This document shows, in pieces, positions 1-11,460 of a DNA stretch of 64,000 nt. This DNA comes from Evernia prunastri (taxonomy: Eukaryota > Ascomycota > Lecanoromycetes > Lecanorales > Parmeliaceae). The position numbers were made by a program, and so were the translations under genes. The notes under the pieces are model-generated. The model was given only the letters and a program-made list of their open reading frames with translations, made no database searches and was not told where the DNA came from. The DNA lies in contig NKYR01000026.1 of assembly GCA_003184365.1 (NCBI GenBank), positions 186,001 to 250,000 on the forward strand, given 5' to 3'. Each line of letters opens with the position of its first letter. The stretch's first letter is position 1.

Positions 1-998
1 TCCCCCATGAGGTCTTCCTCCAGACTTTCCTGGATTTGCCTCTCCTCTTTAGCCGCTCTCTCCAGGGCTACGCTATTCGAAGCACCAGGAGCCAGCCTGG
101 AGAAGAACCCACGCAGGGACTGACTCGACTGAGCTCCCTTAACTGTGGAACCCGATCCAACGCTCAAATTGTTCGAGACTGCTTTGGGTTTCCACTCTAC
201 CGCTTTCAACCAATGTGCATCCAGCTGAGCAGCTTCTTTGGTGACACCTGCGACATGCATTAAGCCTTCTCTTGTTTTCCTCTCTACTTCCTTCGGTATC
301 TGTATATCCACGCTGGGAGCAACCTTCTTATTCAAGGTAATTATCCTCCATTCATCTAGCCACATCTCGATAGATTCGAGTCCAACAAATGTAAGACTGC
401 TCGTTAGGAATTGACAGAGCGACAGCAACGACGGGATCGGTGAGGTACGGTTGCGCATAGGAAGAACGAATGTGGTGTTGCTGGTCTGACCATTCGGCAA
501 AGCCAAACTCTTCGTGAACAAGGCATCTTTTTGCCAATAAAACGCCAAAGCTTCTTTTCCCGAGGAAACGAATGGCTCCTCGCAGTCGGAAAAGACTGAA
601 TAGAAGCCCACACCAAAAGCACCGATTTTCGTCTCATCAGGGTTTCCTTCGGCAATCTTTTTCAATCTGGACCAGTCTGTGCCCTTGAACACCTCACCAT
701 TGTTCTCCACTGTTGTGGACTTTAACGTGTGATGTAATAGCACATGCTTCAATTGGGCTGATGGTTCCAAGCTTTGCGGAACCGGCATCGTTGGCGAGGG
801 CGATGTTTCAAACTTGATAATCACTTTCGAAGCCGACGCGTCCGCAGCATTCTGGAGGAGTTCTCTGAGCGTAGTCCAGTCTCCCGAGTAACGGGCTAGG
901 ACTTTGTCTATGAGAGCGCGAGTGTTGACCGTAACAGCCTCATCGTTACCGGCACCCATGGTCTGCGCCCTGAGCGCATCGTAGTCGAGCTTTGCCAT
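1..998 (-). CDS. DUF3684 / HSP90-like ATPase domain protein, N-terminal part
   Basis: The minus strand is open from an ATG at 998 to the window edge (about 332 residues seen), so the gene continues outside. The start of the protein looks like a GHKL/HSP90-type ATP-binding fold: an N-box-like ELLQNAAD at residues 46-53 and a glycine-rich KIGAFGVGFYSVFSD further on. This arrangement is known from the large fungal proteins that carry a DUF3684 region after a sacsin-like ATPase domain. Their cellular role is not established. The gene is divergent from the Trs120 gene, with about 520 bp between the two starts. No frame break is seen in the visible part. A sacsin-like chaperone role is only an inference from the fold. 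Confidence 0.8.
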   Translation of the reverse strand, partial: MAKLDYDALRAQTMGAGNDEAVTVNTRALIDKVLARYSGDWTTLRELLQNAADASASKVIIKFETSPSPTMPVPQSLEPSAQLKHVLLHHTLKSTTVENNGEVFKGTDWSRLKKIAEGNPDETKIGAFGVGFYSVFSDCEEPFVSSGKEALAFYWQKDALFTKSLALPNGQTSNTTFVLPMRNRTSPIPSLLSLCQFLTSSLTFVGLESIEMWLDEWRIITLNKKVAPSVDIQIPKEVERKTREGLMHVAGVTKEAAQLDAHWLKAVEWKPKAVSNNLSVGSGSTVKGAQSSQSLRGFFSRLAPGASNSVALERAAKEERQIQESLEEDLMG

Positions 999-1522
999 CG
1001 TGGACAAACTTGGATGTCTTGGTTCCTTCAAGAGCCGCCCATGTCCTGGAATCACGGGTCCTGTCCCAAGAGAATCAGAGGGTGGTGTTTCTTGTAAAGC
1101 TATAGGTCAAATAAAAGAATGCCCAAGTATTACAAAAGCACGAACGCCGGTACCATGCAAAAGTGAAAAGGCTGAGAAGACAGAAAATTAAGGATATGTA
1201 GCAAAAGTGGCGCGTCCAGCTGTCACCTCAATCTGATGGAGTTAATTCCTTAACCCCGGTAGCTAGTCTTGATGTCGGTCTAACAAAGACCATGTATTCC
1301 CATAAACTGTCTGCATCCAACATTCCTACGCAAGATATTGGCGCTCTTCGCAAGCTCCTCTTCATAGTGTGCAAAGGCCATGGTGCTGGCTTTTGAAAAG
1401 ACTCAATGGTAGAGGTGTTTGCCCCTCTAGAACAGCAGAGGTAATGGACTCTCACTTGACTAGGCTACAGTTCCTGCGTTTCTCGAGGGCTCCTCGAAAA
1501 CCCGCACACGACTTAATGCAAC
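999..1522. other. Intergenic region between two divergent genes
   Basis: This is the shared upstream region of the DUF3684-type gene (minus) and Trs120 (plus). It must carry both promoters. Only short shadow ORFs are present and I see no RNA gene or clear repeat. Confidence 0.5.
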
Positions 1523-4500
1523 ATGAGCCTGGATCCTTTGTCTATTGTTACCCCGGCGCGTTTGAGAGTCATGTTAGTCCCCGTCGGTAATGTCAGGCAG
1601 TCAAGGTTTACCAGCTTCGTGGCGAGGCTGCAGCAAGTCAATGTTGTGCGACTGGGAGACGTCAGTCCCGACAGCAGGCCGCACAGAAGTAAGAGAATCG
1701 TTGTTTGGTCCTTGTCGCCAACGTTGCTGATTAGTCCTTTGCCAGACATGTTCTCCCCACTTGCTTTTCCAGAAGGACGTGTTCTCTACGACCTGTCAAC
1801 TTCCCTTCCTCCGCCTTCACACTTGGATTTGACCCCATTCGAAGTTTATAGAGAACCTTTGATTGTGCTGGGAATAGCCGACGGAACTGAATTCCAATCT
1901 GAGTACGTCCAGAAGGATGGAAAGTCACAGGGGAACAAACCAGGATCAGGGGTTGAAGGGCTTAATTTAGAGGTGTCCGGCTTTGAGTCGCTTTCACTTG
2001 GCCTCGACGATCTCACTCGAGAGTATCCTAAGGCACTGGTTCATCGAATCCTTCTATTCGATCATGAAGGATCCGCACTACCAGAAGCGGTCTATCCGGT
2101 ACCTTCGCCTCCGAAATCTCGAACTACAACAGTCAAAACAATAATGTGCGACATGACATCTCGCCTCCTGGGCGAAATGGGCTCGTATGCGAAGTCGCTG
2201 CAAGAGTTGCCGTCCCTAGACTCTCCAAGGGTTTCTTCCGAGCAGACCCTTAATGGAGTTGCGTCTGCCTTGCCACCACACATGGGTCATTTGTCCAGAG
2301 CCAGCTCCGGCGTTAACTCAAGGTCATCGTCCCCCGCTGGTGAGCGCTCGGACTCGACTCATCGTATGTCAATGCCTGCTCGTGTAATTTCAGAAACGGA
2401 TTCGCGATCTTCAACTCCAGACTATCGAGCTTCATCTCCTCCTAGTGGGAGGAACACACCGCCACCAACGACCAATGGACTTACAGGTTTTTCTACGACA
2501 AAGTCACCGCCAAGAGAGTCAGGCATTGAAAAAACAAGGGCAGAGAGTCAGGACAGAATTTCTGCGAGCGGTTCCGGCTCCGGCAGTCTCAGGGAAAGGG
2601 AGAGAAACAAAGGCAAGGGCCGCATAGGCGTCGTCATTGGTGCTATGTACCTTTTGGCTGGCCGGTGGCCTGATGCAGTGAAGGAACTGATACAGAGTGC
2701 AACGATCGCGAGAGCTAGCAGTGATTACCTGTGGCATGCAAAGGCTTTGGATTACATCTTGGTCTGTCTTTTGATGTTTGCTTGGGCAGGGATGGATTTT
2801 CGTGTAAGCTTCCACCGAATAGATGAAAGAGCTCTCTATGAACACGACCGCTCATTGTGACGTGAAGCTGAGGTATCCAGATTCCCGACATCTTCTACCC
2901 AAGCTCTGAGAAACCTGGTTCGAGCTCAAGCAAATCATTCAAACAAAAGCAACCTGATAGCCTTGTGGAAATAGGTGGGAGAAAGTCTCTTGACCCAGAA
3001 AATCGCACCGCATCTCTTCAATCACTTGCAAGTCTGCTGCCAGACCTCACAAACAATATTTTGAATCTTTACTCTCGGGCGTGGACCTTTACCGACGACA
3101 AGCTTCCCCCACTCGCCTTCTCGCAGTCTGCTATCCGCTTTGCAAGGCTACTCAGTGCCATACACTTCTCGGCAGGCAAGCTAGATGATAGCGTACTAGC
3201 GCATCTAGTGCTCAATACAAAATTATCTAAGAGAGAAGCCTGGGTCACAGATGGTCCAACTCTTTCAACGAAGCTAGAGCTCGCCACACTAGCTTTTCGA
3301 GCATACCCGTCACCTCTCCCGGACTCATCGCTATCTATTGCAGATCACATTACGATTCTCGCAGGCATTGCTTCGGTTTTATCAGAGCTTGGCTACCATC
3401 GTAAAAAAGCTATCATACTGAAAGAAGTGATGTCTACTCTTCTGCCTGCACTGGTCCAAGCTAGAAAAGATGGTGCTGCTGAAATGGGTGTTCATCCTGC
3501 AGCAAGCCTTGCCTCTCTCAATGCATCGGTTAGAGCTATTCCATCACAGAACAGTAGCAGTGGTAGCGAGGACTCCGAATTAGGCATGCGGCATTTTCTC
3601 TCGCTTTTCTGCCAAGCTTATGGCATAATATCACCTGAGCCAACTAACTGTGTCGAGCAGAAGAAACAAGACCAGCAATTAGAACTGCCAGATTCAAAAC
3701 AGAAAAAGGCAAATGAAGCAACCGTTGCACGCGCAATCCAGCAAGCATCAATAAATGCTACTGGCTCCCGTGAATTGAAACTAGAAGTTCTGAGATCTTG
3801 CATTAAGGTATGTGAGGCCTTGCCAGACCTTGGCGGCGCTCTTCGATACTCTGCAGAGCTACTCCGGGCTGGTGGCAGTACCATAGCGCCCGGACCAGAC
3901 AGCAGTGATGGATCACCTGACCTGCCAATTGAAGAACAGGTACGGCTTGCCAACAACATTTCTCGGACACTGAGCGCGGCACGACATCTTGGGCTCCAGC
4001 ATCCAGAAGCAGAGTACTGGGACGAATTCCTGGTAAGAGGAGTTGAAGTCGCCCAGACAATTCAATCAAGGGCCCTTGTGTCTCACGCAAAACCGGAGTT
4101 GGAAGTCGCGGAAACCATCGAAGTCAAGAAAGAGAAAAATCCTTTCATATACAATCCTTTTTTGGAAAAATCATCAGCTGCAGCAGAGCCTCTGCTTGTA
4201 GCACAGGAAGAAGCTTTGTTTCGAGTGACCCTGCAAAATCTTTATGACTTTGACGTTGTGGTGGAGCACATCGAGCTCCTGTCCGAGGGTCTGCCCTTCG
4301 AATGCTCGCCGGAAAGTACATCGATAGGGCCCTACAGAACGCAGACGATCCTCCTGAGTGGCACACCACGAGCAGCCGGCTCTCTGTCTATCTGTGGATG
4401 CACTGTCAAAGTGAAAGGCTGCAGAGAGCGGATATTCCCTGTTTTTACCGAGCCGTGGGCCCTGAAGCCAGACATCAAAGGTCGGCATGTTGGCCTGGGA

Positions 4501-6210
4501 AATGTTTCGCGTCCAATGTCTACCGTCTCAGACCCCGTGAAGGGCAAGGTCTCCTCTCCAAAAGGGCCAAGCCCAACCATACTGACTTTAAAAGTCACTG
4601 AAGCACAGCCTAGTATCAGATTGGAATCCATTTCACTACCTCAATCCGCTATCATGCTCCTTGCAGGGGAGACCAAAACCTTTACTGTCTCCCTTCAGAA
4701 CACATCAGAAACCATACCGATGGATTTGGTCCTCCTGTCCTTTAATGACTCGACTGCCTTAGAACTCCAGTCCGCCCTAGCCAACAAAGACCTTTCGCTT
4801 ACAGAGCTCTATGAGCTAGAGCTTGCTTCTGCACACAGACAGTCTTTCCGATGGCACCGCAAGGACGAGAACCGAGATCTTATGATCAAGCCTGGCGGCG
4901 GAGCTACCTTCGAAATAGAGGTACTGGGGAAACCTCAATTGTCATATGGCACAATTCAAGTCGATTACGGCTACCTAGGTATGCCAAAGACAGAGATCAA
5001 AGATCGCTTTTATACTCGACAGCTCGTCATTCCTCTTACGATTACGGTCAATGCCAGCGTTGATCTCGTGCGTAACGATGTTGTTTCTATACCCAACGAC
5101 TATGCTCGGATAAACCAGCAGGCTACAAATAGCCTGGAGGGCGTTCCATTCGAAATCGACCATGCAAATACGACCCCCATCCCATCGTCTCTAGCTAAAG
5201 ATCACTCTTACTCGCCGTTGTCGCCCGAGTGCCTGCTCCTCCTCGATCTCCGCAACTCTTGGCCAAGCAGTCTTACGATATCCATTGACATTCCATCTTC
5301 AAATTCGCCAACCCCCACAAAGCCCCCTACCAAGGCTCATTCGCGTACCATTCATCCTGGCAAAACCCATCGCGTCCCCATTTTATTCCCACGCCTCCAC
5401 CTCCCCAACGCGCACGACCCTATCCCCTCTCTGAACCCTCGTCACGCGCGCCAATTCGTCGTTTCCTCTACCCAAAGCACGCCCGAAGCCGAGCGAGCTA
5501 TGCGTGAAGCTTTCTGGTATCGCGAAGCGCTCCTTTCACGGCTTCAAGCAACTTGGACCGAGGAGATTACCGGCAGGAGTGGGGAGCTGGAGCTCAGAGG
5601 GTTGAAATTGATGCCAAGAATGATCTCTGCGCTGAAGCTTGAGGACTTAGATATAAGCATGGCTGTATCTCTGGTTGAACCTCATCCTCAGCTTGCATCC
5701 ACTCGAGTCACAATGCTCAACCCAACTACCTTCACCGTCCCCACGGAGGCCTTCCTCTCCATATCCACCACCCTCCACAACCGCTCCGCAACCCCCATCC
5801 ACCCACTCCTCCGTCTTCAGCCTAGCTTGGCGAATCAACCTCCGAACATCGCGCTGGATCTGGGCAAGAGGCTGCTCGTAAACGGGATCTTGCAGCGTGC
5901 CCTGGATGTAGTTCCGCCTGGTGGGGAGGTGAAAGTCGAAACGGGCTTTGTGGTGCTGAGCAAAGGCAGATACGAATGGGGAGCTACGGTGGAGGAGGTG
6001 AGGAGTCGGAGCGCTGGTAAGGGCGATGCTAAAGGCGCCGGCAACAGAGAGAGGGCCGCTACGGGGGAGAGGGTGCTGGAGGATGGGGGGAGGAGGGTGT
6101 GGTGTGCAGAGCAGCCTTGTACGATTATTGCCGAGGACGTGAATGAAGATGAGGATGGTGAGGAGGATAAGGAGGGGGAAGGGAAGTTGAAAGCGATGTA
6201 TGAGGGCTGA
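1523..6210 (+). CDS. TRS120: TRAPPII complex subunit Trs120 (TRAPPC9 / HypA family)
   Basis: Two exons, 1523-2803 and 2881-6210, give about 1536 residues; the 77-nt intron starts GTAAGC and joins codons in phase 0. The N-terminus (PLSIVTPARLRVMLVPVGN) and the block around AKALDYILVCLLMFAWAGMD are typical of Trs120/TRAPPC9. Known role: subunit of the TRAPPII tethering complex that acts on Rab GTPases of the late Golgi, called HypA in Aspergillus because loss disturbs hyphal growth. A serine/proline-rich low-complexity region lies at about residues 240-370, and the extreme C-terminus is acidic. The length is somewhat above yeast Trs120, as usual in filamentous fungi. No lesion seen. Confidence 0.92.
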
Positions 6211-6997
6211 GTCTAGTGTTTGGATGCACGTGATGCATTCATGCATGCTCTTTTATTATGTGGAATTTTGTGGGTCTGTACGGCTTATAGACTTAGAGAT
6301 AATGAGACCAGTCTTTTTCCCAACATGTATGTGCAATGGTGTGCCTAAGGTATTTGGAATTAGAAGTAGTCTCATATCTCAAAGTCCGACGAAAGAATAC
6401 TTCACCCTGTGTACTAATGCCAACATCAACAATATCTTCACGCTAGAGAGACACTGTACTCTTAAGCGAGTGCAAACCTCTTTATTGGATGTCTTAAAGC
6501 TACAGCCCGAACCGATCAAAGCGCGATACACTAGCCCGTCGGGGATTAGACCGGGCACGGCTGTCTTGCGAAGTGAGGTTTGGTCTAGGACACAGAGGGA
6601 AGTTTGTACGACTTTGCCCGCAATATCTCCCTCACGATTCTTTTGCTCAACTTCACTCTAGCAATGACATTAGCCTCGGCTGCAGTCTCAGACGTGCACC
6701 GTTTATTATACAGCTCTTAGCGTGTGTTTTAAATATATATATAAATGGCACGCGGTCTCGTTCACCTTTCTTCTTTCTTTTGTACTACCCTCACTTGCAC
6801 CTTCTTGCACCGTCTTGCACCTTCAGCAGAGCTCCTTGCCTTATCCATAGCTTCATTCGATAGCTCTTGACCTTAGCAGCAACTCAGACAAAGCTCTACA
6901 TCTCCTCTTGTAAGTTCATGCCTCAGTGTTTCCTATATTTCCCTTGTCAAAACAGGCGCGCTGGGGTAGTCACTAACCCCGAGAAACAGACATAGCA
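6211..6997. promoter_or_regulatory. Intergenic region with TATA-like box and probable 5'UTR intron
   Basis: The region holds a TATA-like run (TATATATATAAATGG around 6734-6748), then a pyrimidine-rich leader in which the motif CTTGCACC(T/G)T is repeated three times (about 6793-6825). A likely 5'UTR intron runs from 6910 (GTAAGT) to 6989 (CACTAACC branch site, then AACAG), ending just before the ATG at 6998. These features point to the promoter and leader of the downstream F-box-like gene. No coding gene is seen. Confidence 0.5.
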
Positions 6998-7918
6998 ATG
7001 GCTTGCAGTGCCGACCTTGACTGGGCTCGCTTCAATGTTCGTTCTCCCCTTCAACAACTCTGCCATATCCTCAACTGATCCTGTATATCGACCAGACCAA
7101 TGGCATCTTCCCCTTCACCAACCTTCCCAATGAGCTTCAGCACAAGATCATCGGACATGCCATGACGGCAACAGACCGGGAGATCAAGTTTCCTTGTCTC
7201 ACCAATGCGGGCTTCACGCCCAATGTCAATGTTGGCCTGTTGCTTGCCAAGTAAGTCGTAGAGTTACTTGAGTATCTCGCATCTTGCTGATAAATTTTCC
7301 CGCAGCCATTGCATTTATCACCAAGCGCACCATCAGCTGCGCAAGCAGAATACCTTCATTTTTGGCAATTACGGCTCGGATCTCAAGACCATCGCATCGA
7401 GTGTTGGGCCACTAAAATGCCGTTCTGGAGCCTGCGGATACGGTCGTCTTCGCTCATCGCTCGCAAAAGTGTCATTCAATCTAGGAGACGAGGAGATGCC
7501 TGGCGATGCGGCTGACAGAGTTTACGCCTTTGGATGCGCCCTTCGATACCTTCGCCCTGAGATCGTCATCGGCTCACTGTACATCAGCTTGGCCTACCAC
7601 ACCTTCCACAGTAACGCTCAGCTTTCATGGTTCGCTTCCGCTTTGAATAAGATCGAAGTCGAGGACAAACTCACAGTTGCTGGCGATGAGAGGTTTCTGA
7701 AGATGGACTTTGAAGAACTGCCAAAAAACCTCGGCATGGATCTGATGCCTGTATACTCGCTATCACAGGCTTATAACCCCCTCGATGAAACCTCGCCATG
7801 CTGGTTTCTCCATCGGTACGTGTCCAGCGGTAAGCATACTAAGGCTCAGGATAAGGGGTCCGTCGATTCGACACTCTCGGAGGCAGGAAAGACATTTGCT
7901 GCGCAACTTTCTGGATGA
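6998..7918 (+). CDS. F-box-like hypothetical protein
   Basis: Three exons: 6998-7036, 7096-7250 and 7306-7918, about 268 residues. After a short leader the protein has FPFTNLPNELQHKIIGHAM, which resembles the start of fungal F-box proteins, followed by VNVGLLLANHCIYHQAHHQL, matching the common pattern of a small exon-bounded helix with conserved Tyr-x-Glu/Gln-Ala. Such proteins are usually substrate adaptors of SCF ubiquitin ligases, but no substrate can be inferred. The 3' end is uncertain: a donor-like GTACGT at 7816 with TACTAAG at 7837 could start another intron (for example 7816-7885) and change the C-terminus. The gene is convergent with the proteasome chaperone gene, whose stop is at 8008. 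Confidence 0.62.
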
Positions 7919-8007
7919 CTGCGCTATGTATGAAGATGCTCCTGGCCTGGTACCAACCATGGCCTTGGCCACACTATTGTTCTGGCGTTTCATTGCTGCA
8001 TGGAGGG

Positions 8008-8540
8008 TCATAGGCATCTCATCACAAGATCCACTGTATCATAGAACACTTCTCGCCTAGCTTCAAACTTGCTCAAACCCAGTCCCACCAACACCGTTCT
8101 CTTCTCGTCCGGATTCCTCGCGATTATAGCACTAGCAATCTGCGTAGCATACAGCTGGCCCACAGTCTCCCTCTCAGATGCAGATCCTCCCAGCACCGTC
8201 TTTGGAGACAGGTGAGCCATTGGCAAGAGGCCGTCTTCGTCATTGCCCGGGGGCATGTATTGATCTGCGAAGTTGGGGTTGGGGGAGTCCAGCAGTACGT
8301 GGATCTGGAGTAATTGGTCAGAGCTACGGTAATCGCTCAGAAGACACGTTTTGGCGGCCATACCCATTGCGCAAGCCGTCCTCCTTGCGTGATCGTGATC
8401 ATGATCTTGTCCGAGAAGGAGGTGGAGGTTACATCTGTAAGTGTGCTGTCTACGGTGCCGGCTGCTTGCTTGGTGATGGCGGGGTAGGACGGGGAAAGGG
8501 TGGGAATCTGGGGCGAGTCTGGTGCCATCGGAAGCGGCAT
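8008..8540 (-). CDS. PAC3: Proteasome assembly chaperone 3 (Pac3/Pba3 family)
   Basis: Two exons on the minus strand, 8540-8364 and 8304-8008, give 157 residues. The 59-nt intron (GTATGG...CTCCAG) joins ...ISQGG-like ITQGGRLAQW to IHVLLDSPNP. The longest open frame through this region is misleading because it reads the first exon in the wrong frame. Family hallmarks seen are FSDKIMITITQGGRLAQW, MAHLSPKTVLGGS, ERETVGQLYATQIASAI and VVGLG-like VLVGLGLSK. Known role: with Pba4 it helps assemble the alpha ring of the 20S proteasome. Length fits the family. The identification rests on remembered family motifs. Confidence 0.78.
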
Positions 8541-9856
8541 TTCGGTCGCAGTAGATTGTGATCACGTTTGGGAGAAGTGCAGGTAGCCTCACGTTAGCAT
8601 TGAGTGTTGAATTGCAAGCGTTTGCGAAGTGCGATGGAGGTGGAAAGAAGGTTGAATTGCTTGATTCCATTTACCCTAGAGTCTTGCCGACTATGCGAGT
8701 TATGTAATCAATCTATCTACAACCAAATTCCTTCAGGTCGTTGAAGCCGGCCTCGGGGTTCTTGACAGATTTTCTGCTTGCTTCTACTCGAAAGATCTGG
8801 ATTGTGCGACTTATCAATGCGTACATTGAGAGTTGGAGACCTTGCGTTGGTTGAAGCGACCCCTTAGTCTCAACAACTGAACGGAGCAAGTCGGGCAGAA
8901 AGCTTCCCCTTGAAAATTTAAGAAAGGGATACCATACGGTCTGGGATGATGGTGAAGAGATGGATGTTCTATGGGAAGCTTCTCTTGTATATAGTGCGTT
9001 ATGCCTATTCTTATCTTTTTTCAACAGCAATTCAACAACAAAGCTATTCAACCCACCATAGCCCTGTATCTTTGAGTTCCTGTTCTAACCGTCTGTAACA
9101 AACTCCGCCTTAGTTACGATGAAAGCGCTCATCTCGCGAAAGTCCCTCGAATTATGAGTCTAGATACCACTTCGTCGATAGACCCAGGCATGCAACAAGA
9201 CTGTCAAGCGTAAGTATAGGAAAGACGGATCAACATTTTTTGGCCTTCAAGTTGTATATGCTGGCAACCTCTCGCCTCGCCGGTGAAGCTTTGGCAATCC
9301 GGTAGCGATGAATTTCACACGTCGCTGACGCTCCCGTACCTTAGTCTCAGCTTGGCCCCATTCGAAAAGACAACGGACACGCGCAACATAATGACCATTC
9401 GGAACATGCGATCTGGAAAGAGCACTGAAGTCTAAAGGACCACTCACCAAGGCCATCCTCGAAGTCAGGGGGGTGAACGATGCTCGATCCCCACAGAGCT
9501 GATATCCATCGAAGCGTCCAAAGACACAGCTACGCTAGCTTTCCCCCGAGATCATTCTGAATACCTCACGCTGCGAAGGATGATACACCTTCATCGCCGG
9601 AAAAGCCGCGATGACGTTTGTCTAAACTACCTCGTGTAGGAATTCCCTTCCCAGTATGAATGCTCTCCTTGATCTCGCGAAAGATATTTGCTCCAAAGTG
9701 CACGTCCGGAACTCAAGGTTGTATTACGCTATCGAAAGAACGAAATGGCCTCTCATCTTGAGACTCGAATGCTGACCTCAAGACGAGCTGATATCGTTTG
9801 GAGGATTGGTCAACTCCACAATAAGAGGGCTGCCAGAGCGTCCTAGTAAAATTGAG
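8541..9856. other. Gene-poor region
   Basis: Upstream leader of the Pac3 gene followed by about 1.2 kb in which I see only short open frames without recognisable domains (for example minus 8713-9051 and minus 9247-9456). The left end probably holds the Pac3 promoter and the right end the 3' untranslated part of the secreted protein gene. Confidence 0.4.
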
Positions 9857-10878
9857 TTATGATCGATCCGGAAGCTTTGTTGCACTGTTTGACGAACCGA
9901 TATGATTGTAACGACCTTGCTTTCCTTGTCTCGCACATACACCAGAAAGCTCTATTCCGTAAGACCAAAGATACTCCCATCTCAATAAACCCGTCGGTCC
10001 GGCCGTAGTGACGACAAGAGCGCAACGGCCGTCCCCTTTCTTTATTAGTAAACATTTTTCTTCTTCTTCGAAAGTATCACTACTTACGCGATACGATTGT
10101 ATACGGCGTAAAGAAATCAGCAAGAGGGTCACTGCTTGGCCCGAACCAGCCCATGCGAGAAGTCGGTAGACGATTCAAAAGGTCCCTGCACGACGCTTCT
10201 ACGAATAGCGGCATCCTTCCGTAACATTCGCGATCCGCTGGATTGACATCTTCAGGAGGCGTAACATCAACTTCGATAACCCCGTCGTCATCTGATAACA
10301 ATTAGAGCTTGTAGAATCCACATCTCTAATCGTCTTACTAAAGTTCCACGCACGCCCGCCCCGGGTTTCAGTCCGATCAGGAAAACACTTATTGATAACC
10401 ACAGCCGCAGCGTTTTGTATCTGTAGTTGACTCGCGTACGCACTAGCGGTAGGAGACACCTCCGTATCGAGAAAATCTACCGTAATTACGCATCGTCCGT
10501 CCGCTGGAAGATTCTTAGTCAATCCAAAAAACCACGTGATAGATTCGGAGCCGCACAGCTGTAGACACTCTGCGGCATATACACGCTATATCTCCTCCCA
10601 TTGTCGCGCGCGCCCCAGGAATATTGCTGCGTTACAGACCCAGGCACAAAGGCCATGCGGCGCACTGCCTCCCGGCAGCTTTCAACAAGGTTATGGGTTT
10701 CGCTTCGGGGAGGTACATGGCCACCGCACTCCCAGTCCATCCTGGGGTCGGTCAATTGTGTGGACGAGTTGGTGGTGTTGAGCAGATATGGTAAAGCGCC
10801 TGAGAGGTCTGAGGAATTTTGTAAAGCAAGTACCGAAGCAAAAGAAACGCTCGAAAATGTCAACCAGGAAGAAAGCAT
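9857..10878 (-). CDS. Secreted protein of unknown function, four exons
   Basis: Reconstructed on the minus strand as exons 10878-10569, 10503-10339, 10291-10088 and 10035-9857, giving 285 residues. Introns of 65, 47 and 52 nt all have GT...AG ends, CTAA-type branch sites and keep the frame. The first 19 residues look like a signal peptide (MLSSWLTFSSVSFASVLAL). Then come conserved-looking pieces: CREAVRRM, WGARDNGRRY, DGRCVITVDF, AAAVVINKCF, CRDLLNRLP and DGRCALVV, ending with a WEYLWSYGIELSGVCARQGKQG block. This pattern of Asp-Gly-x-Cys blocks and a closing Trp-Cys block recurs in extracellular proteins of Pezizomycotina without known function. Secretion is inferred from the leader only. Confidence 0.7.
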
Positions 10879-11460
10879 CGCAATACAATATCTCGTTGAC
10901 GTTCGATGAATTGGATTCTGGGCTTCTCATTTTCTCCCAGGGAACAGGATCTTCGTAAGGATTGTAGTAGGTGAGGTCCCATGGTTTGACTATTCGCCAC
11001 AGCAAGGCTGGTGGTTAGTAGGTCGCATCGCATATCGCCATTGTTTCTCGCATGCGCATGGTATGGCGCAATCCAGGTATTCGTGCCACGCACTTGGCTT
11101 GTCCCTCGCCAATAACATTTATTCACGGCCTAGGATAGCTAGGATAGGCCATGGCGAACAGGCAGGAGACTGTAACAAGAAGGAATTGTAATAAGACATA
11201 TTTTGGGACGAATGGGAGAACTAGAGAAGACGAATATGTATGAGATCCGAGCGAGTATCGCTGAAATGCCTCAGCGATGTCGAGAACTAGTGATAAATGG
11301 ATCAAATCGGATTCTCAGCATCAATATTCTCAGATCCTACAGTGAGGTACTCTACAAAGGCCGGGTAAACCTCGGGGTTCGACTTCTGTCGACACCTAGT
11401 GGATATTGAAGATTCTTTTTTGATAGATCCAGCTGTATTCTCCTCCTCCACAGAGTCGCT
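10879..11460. other. Intergenic region between divergent genes
   Basis: Upstream region shared by the secreted protein (minus) and the helicase Ecm16 (plus). No recognisable coding or RNA gene. Confidence 0.45.

Noticed and set aside
9247..9456. Minus-strand 69-codon frame
   Set aside because: No domain, no neighbouring exon that joins it, and basic composition as expected by chance.
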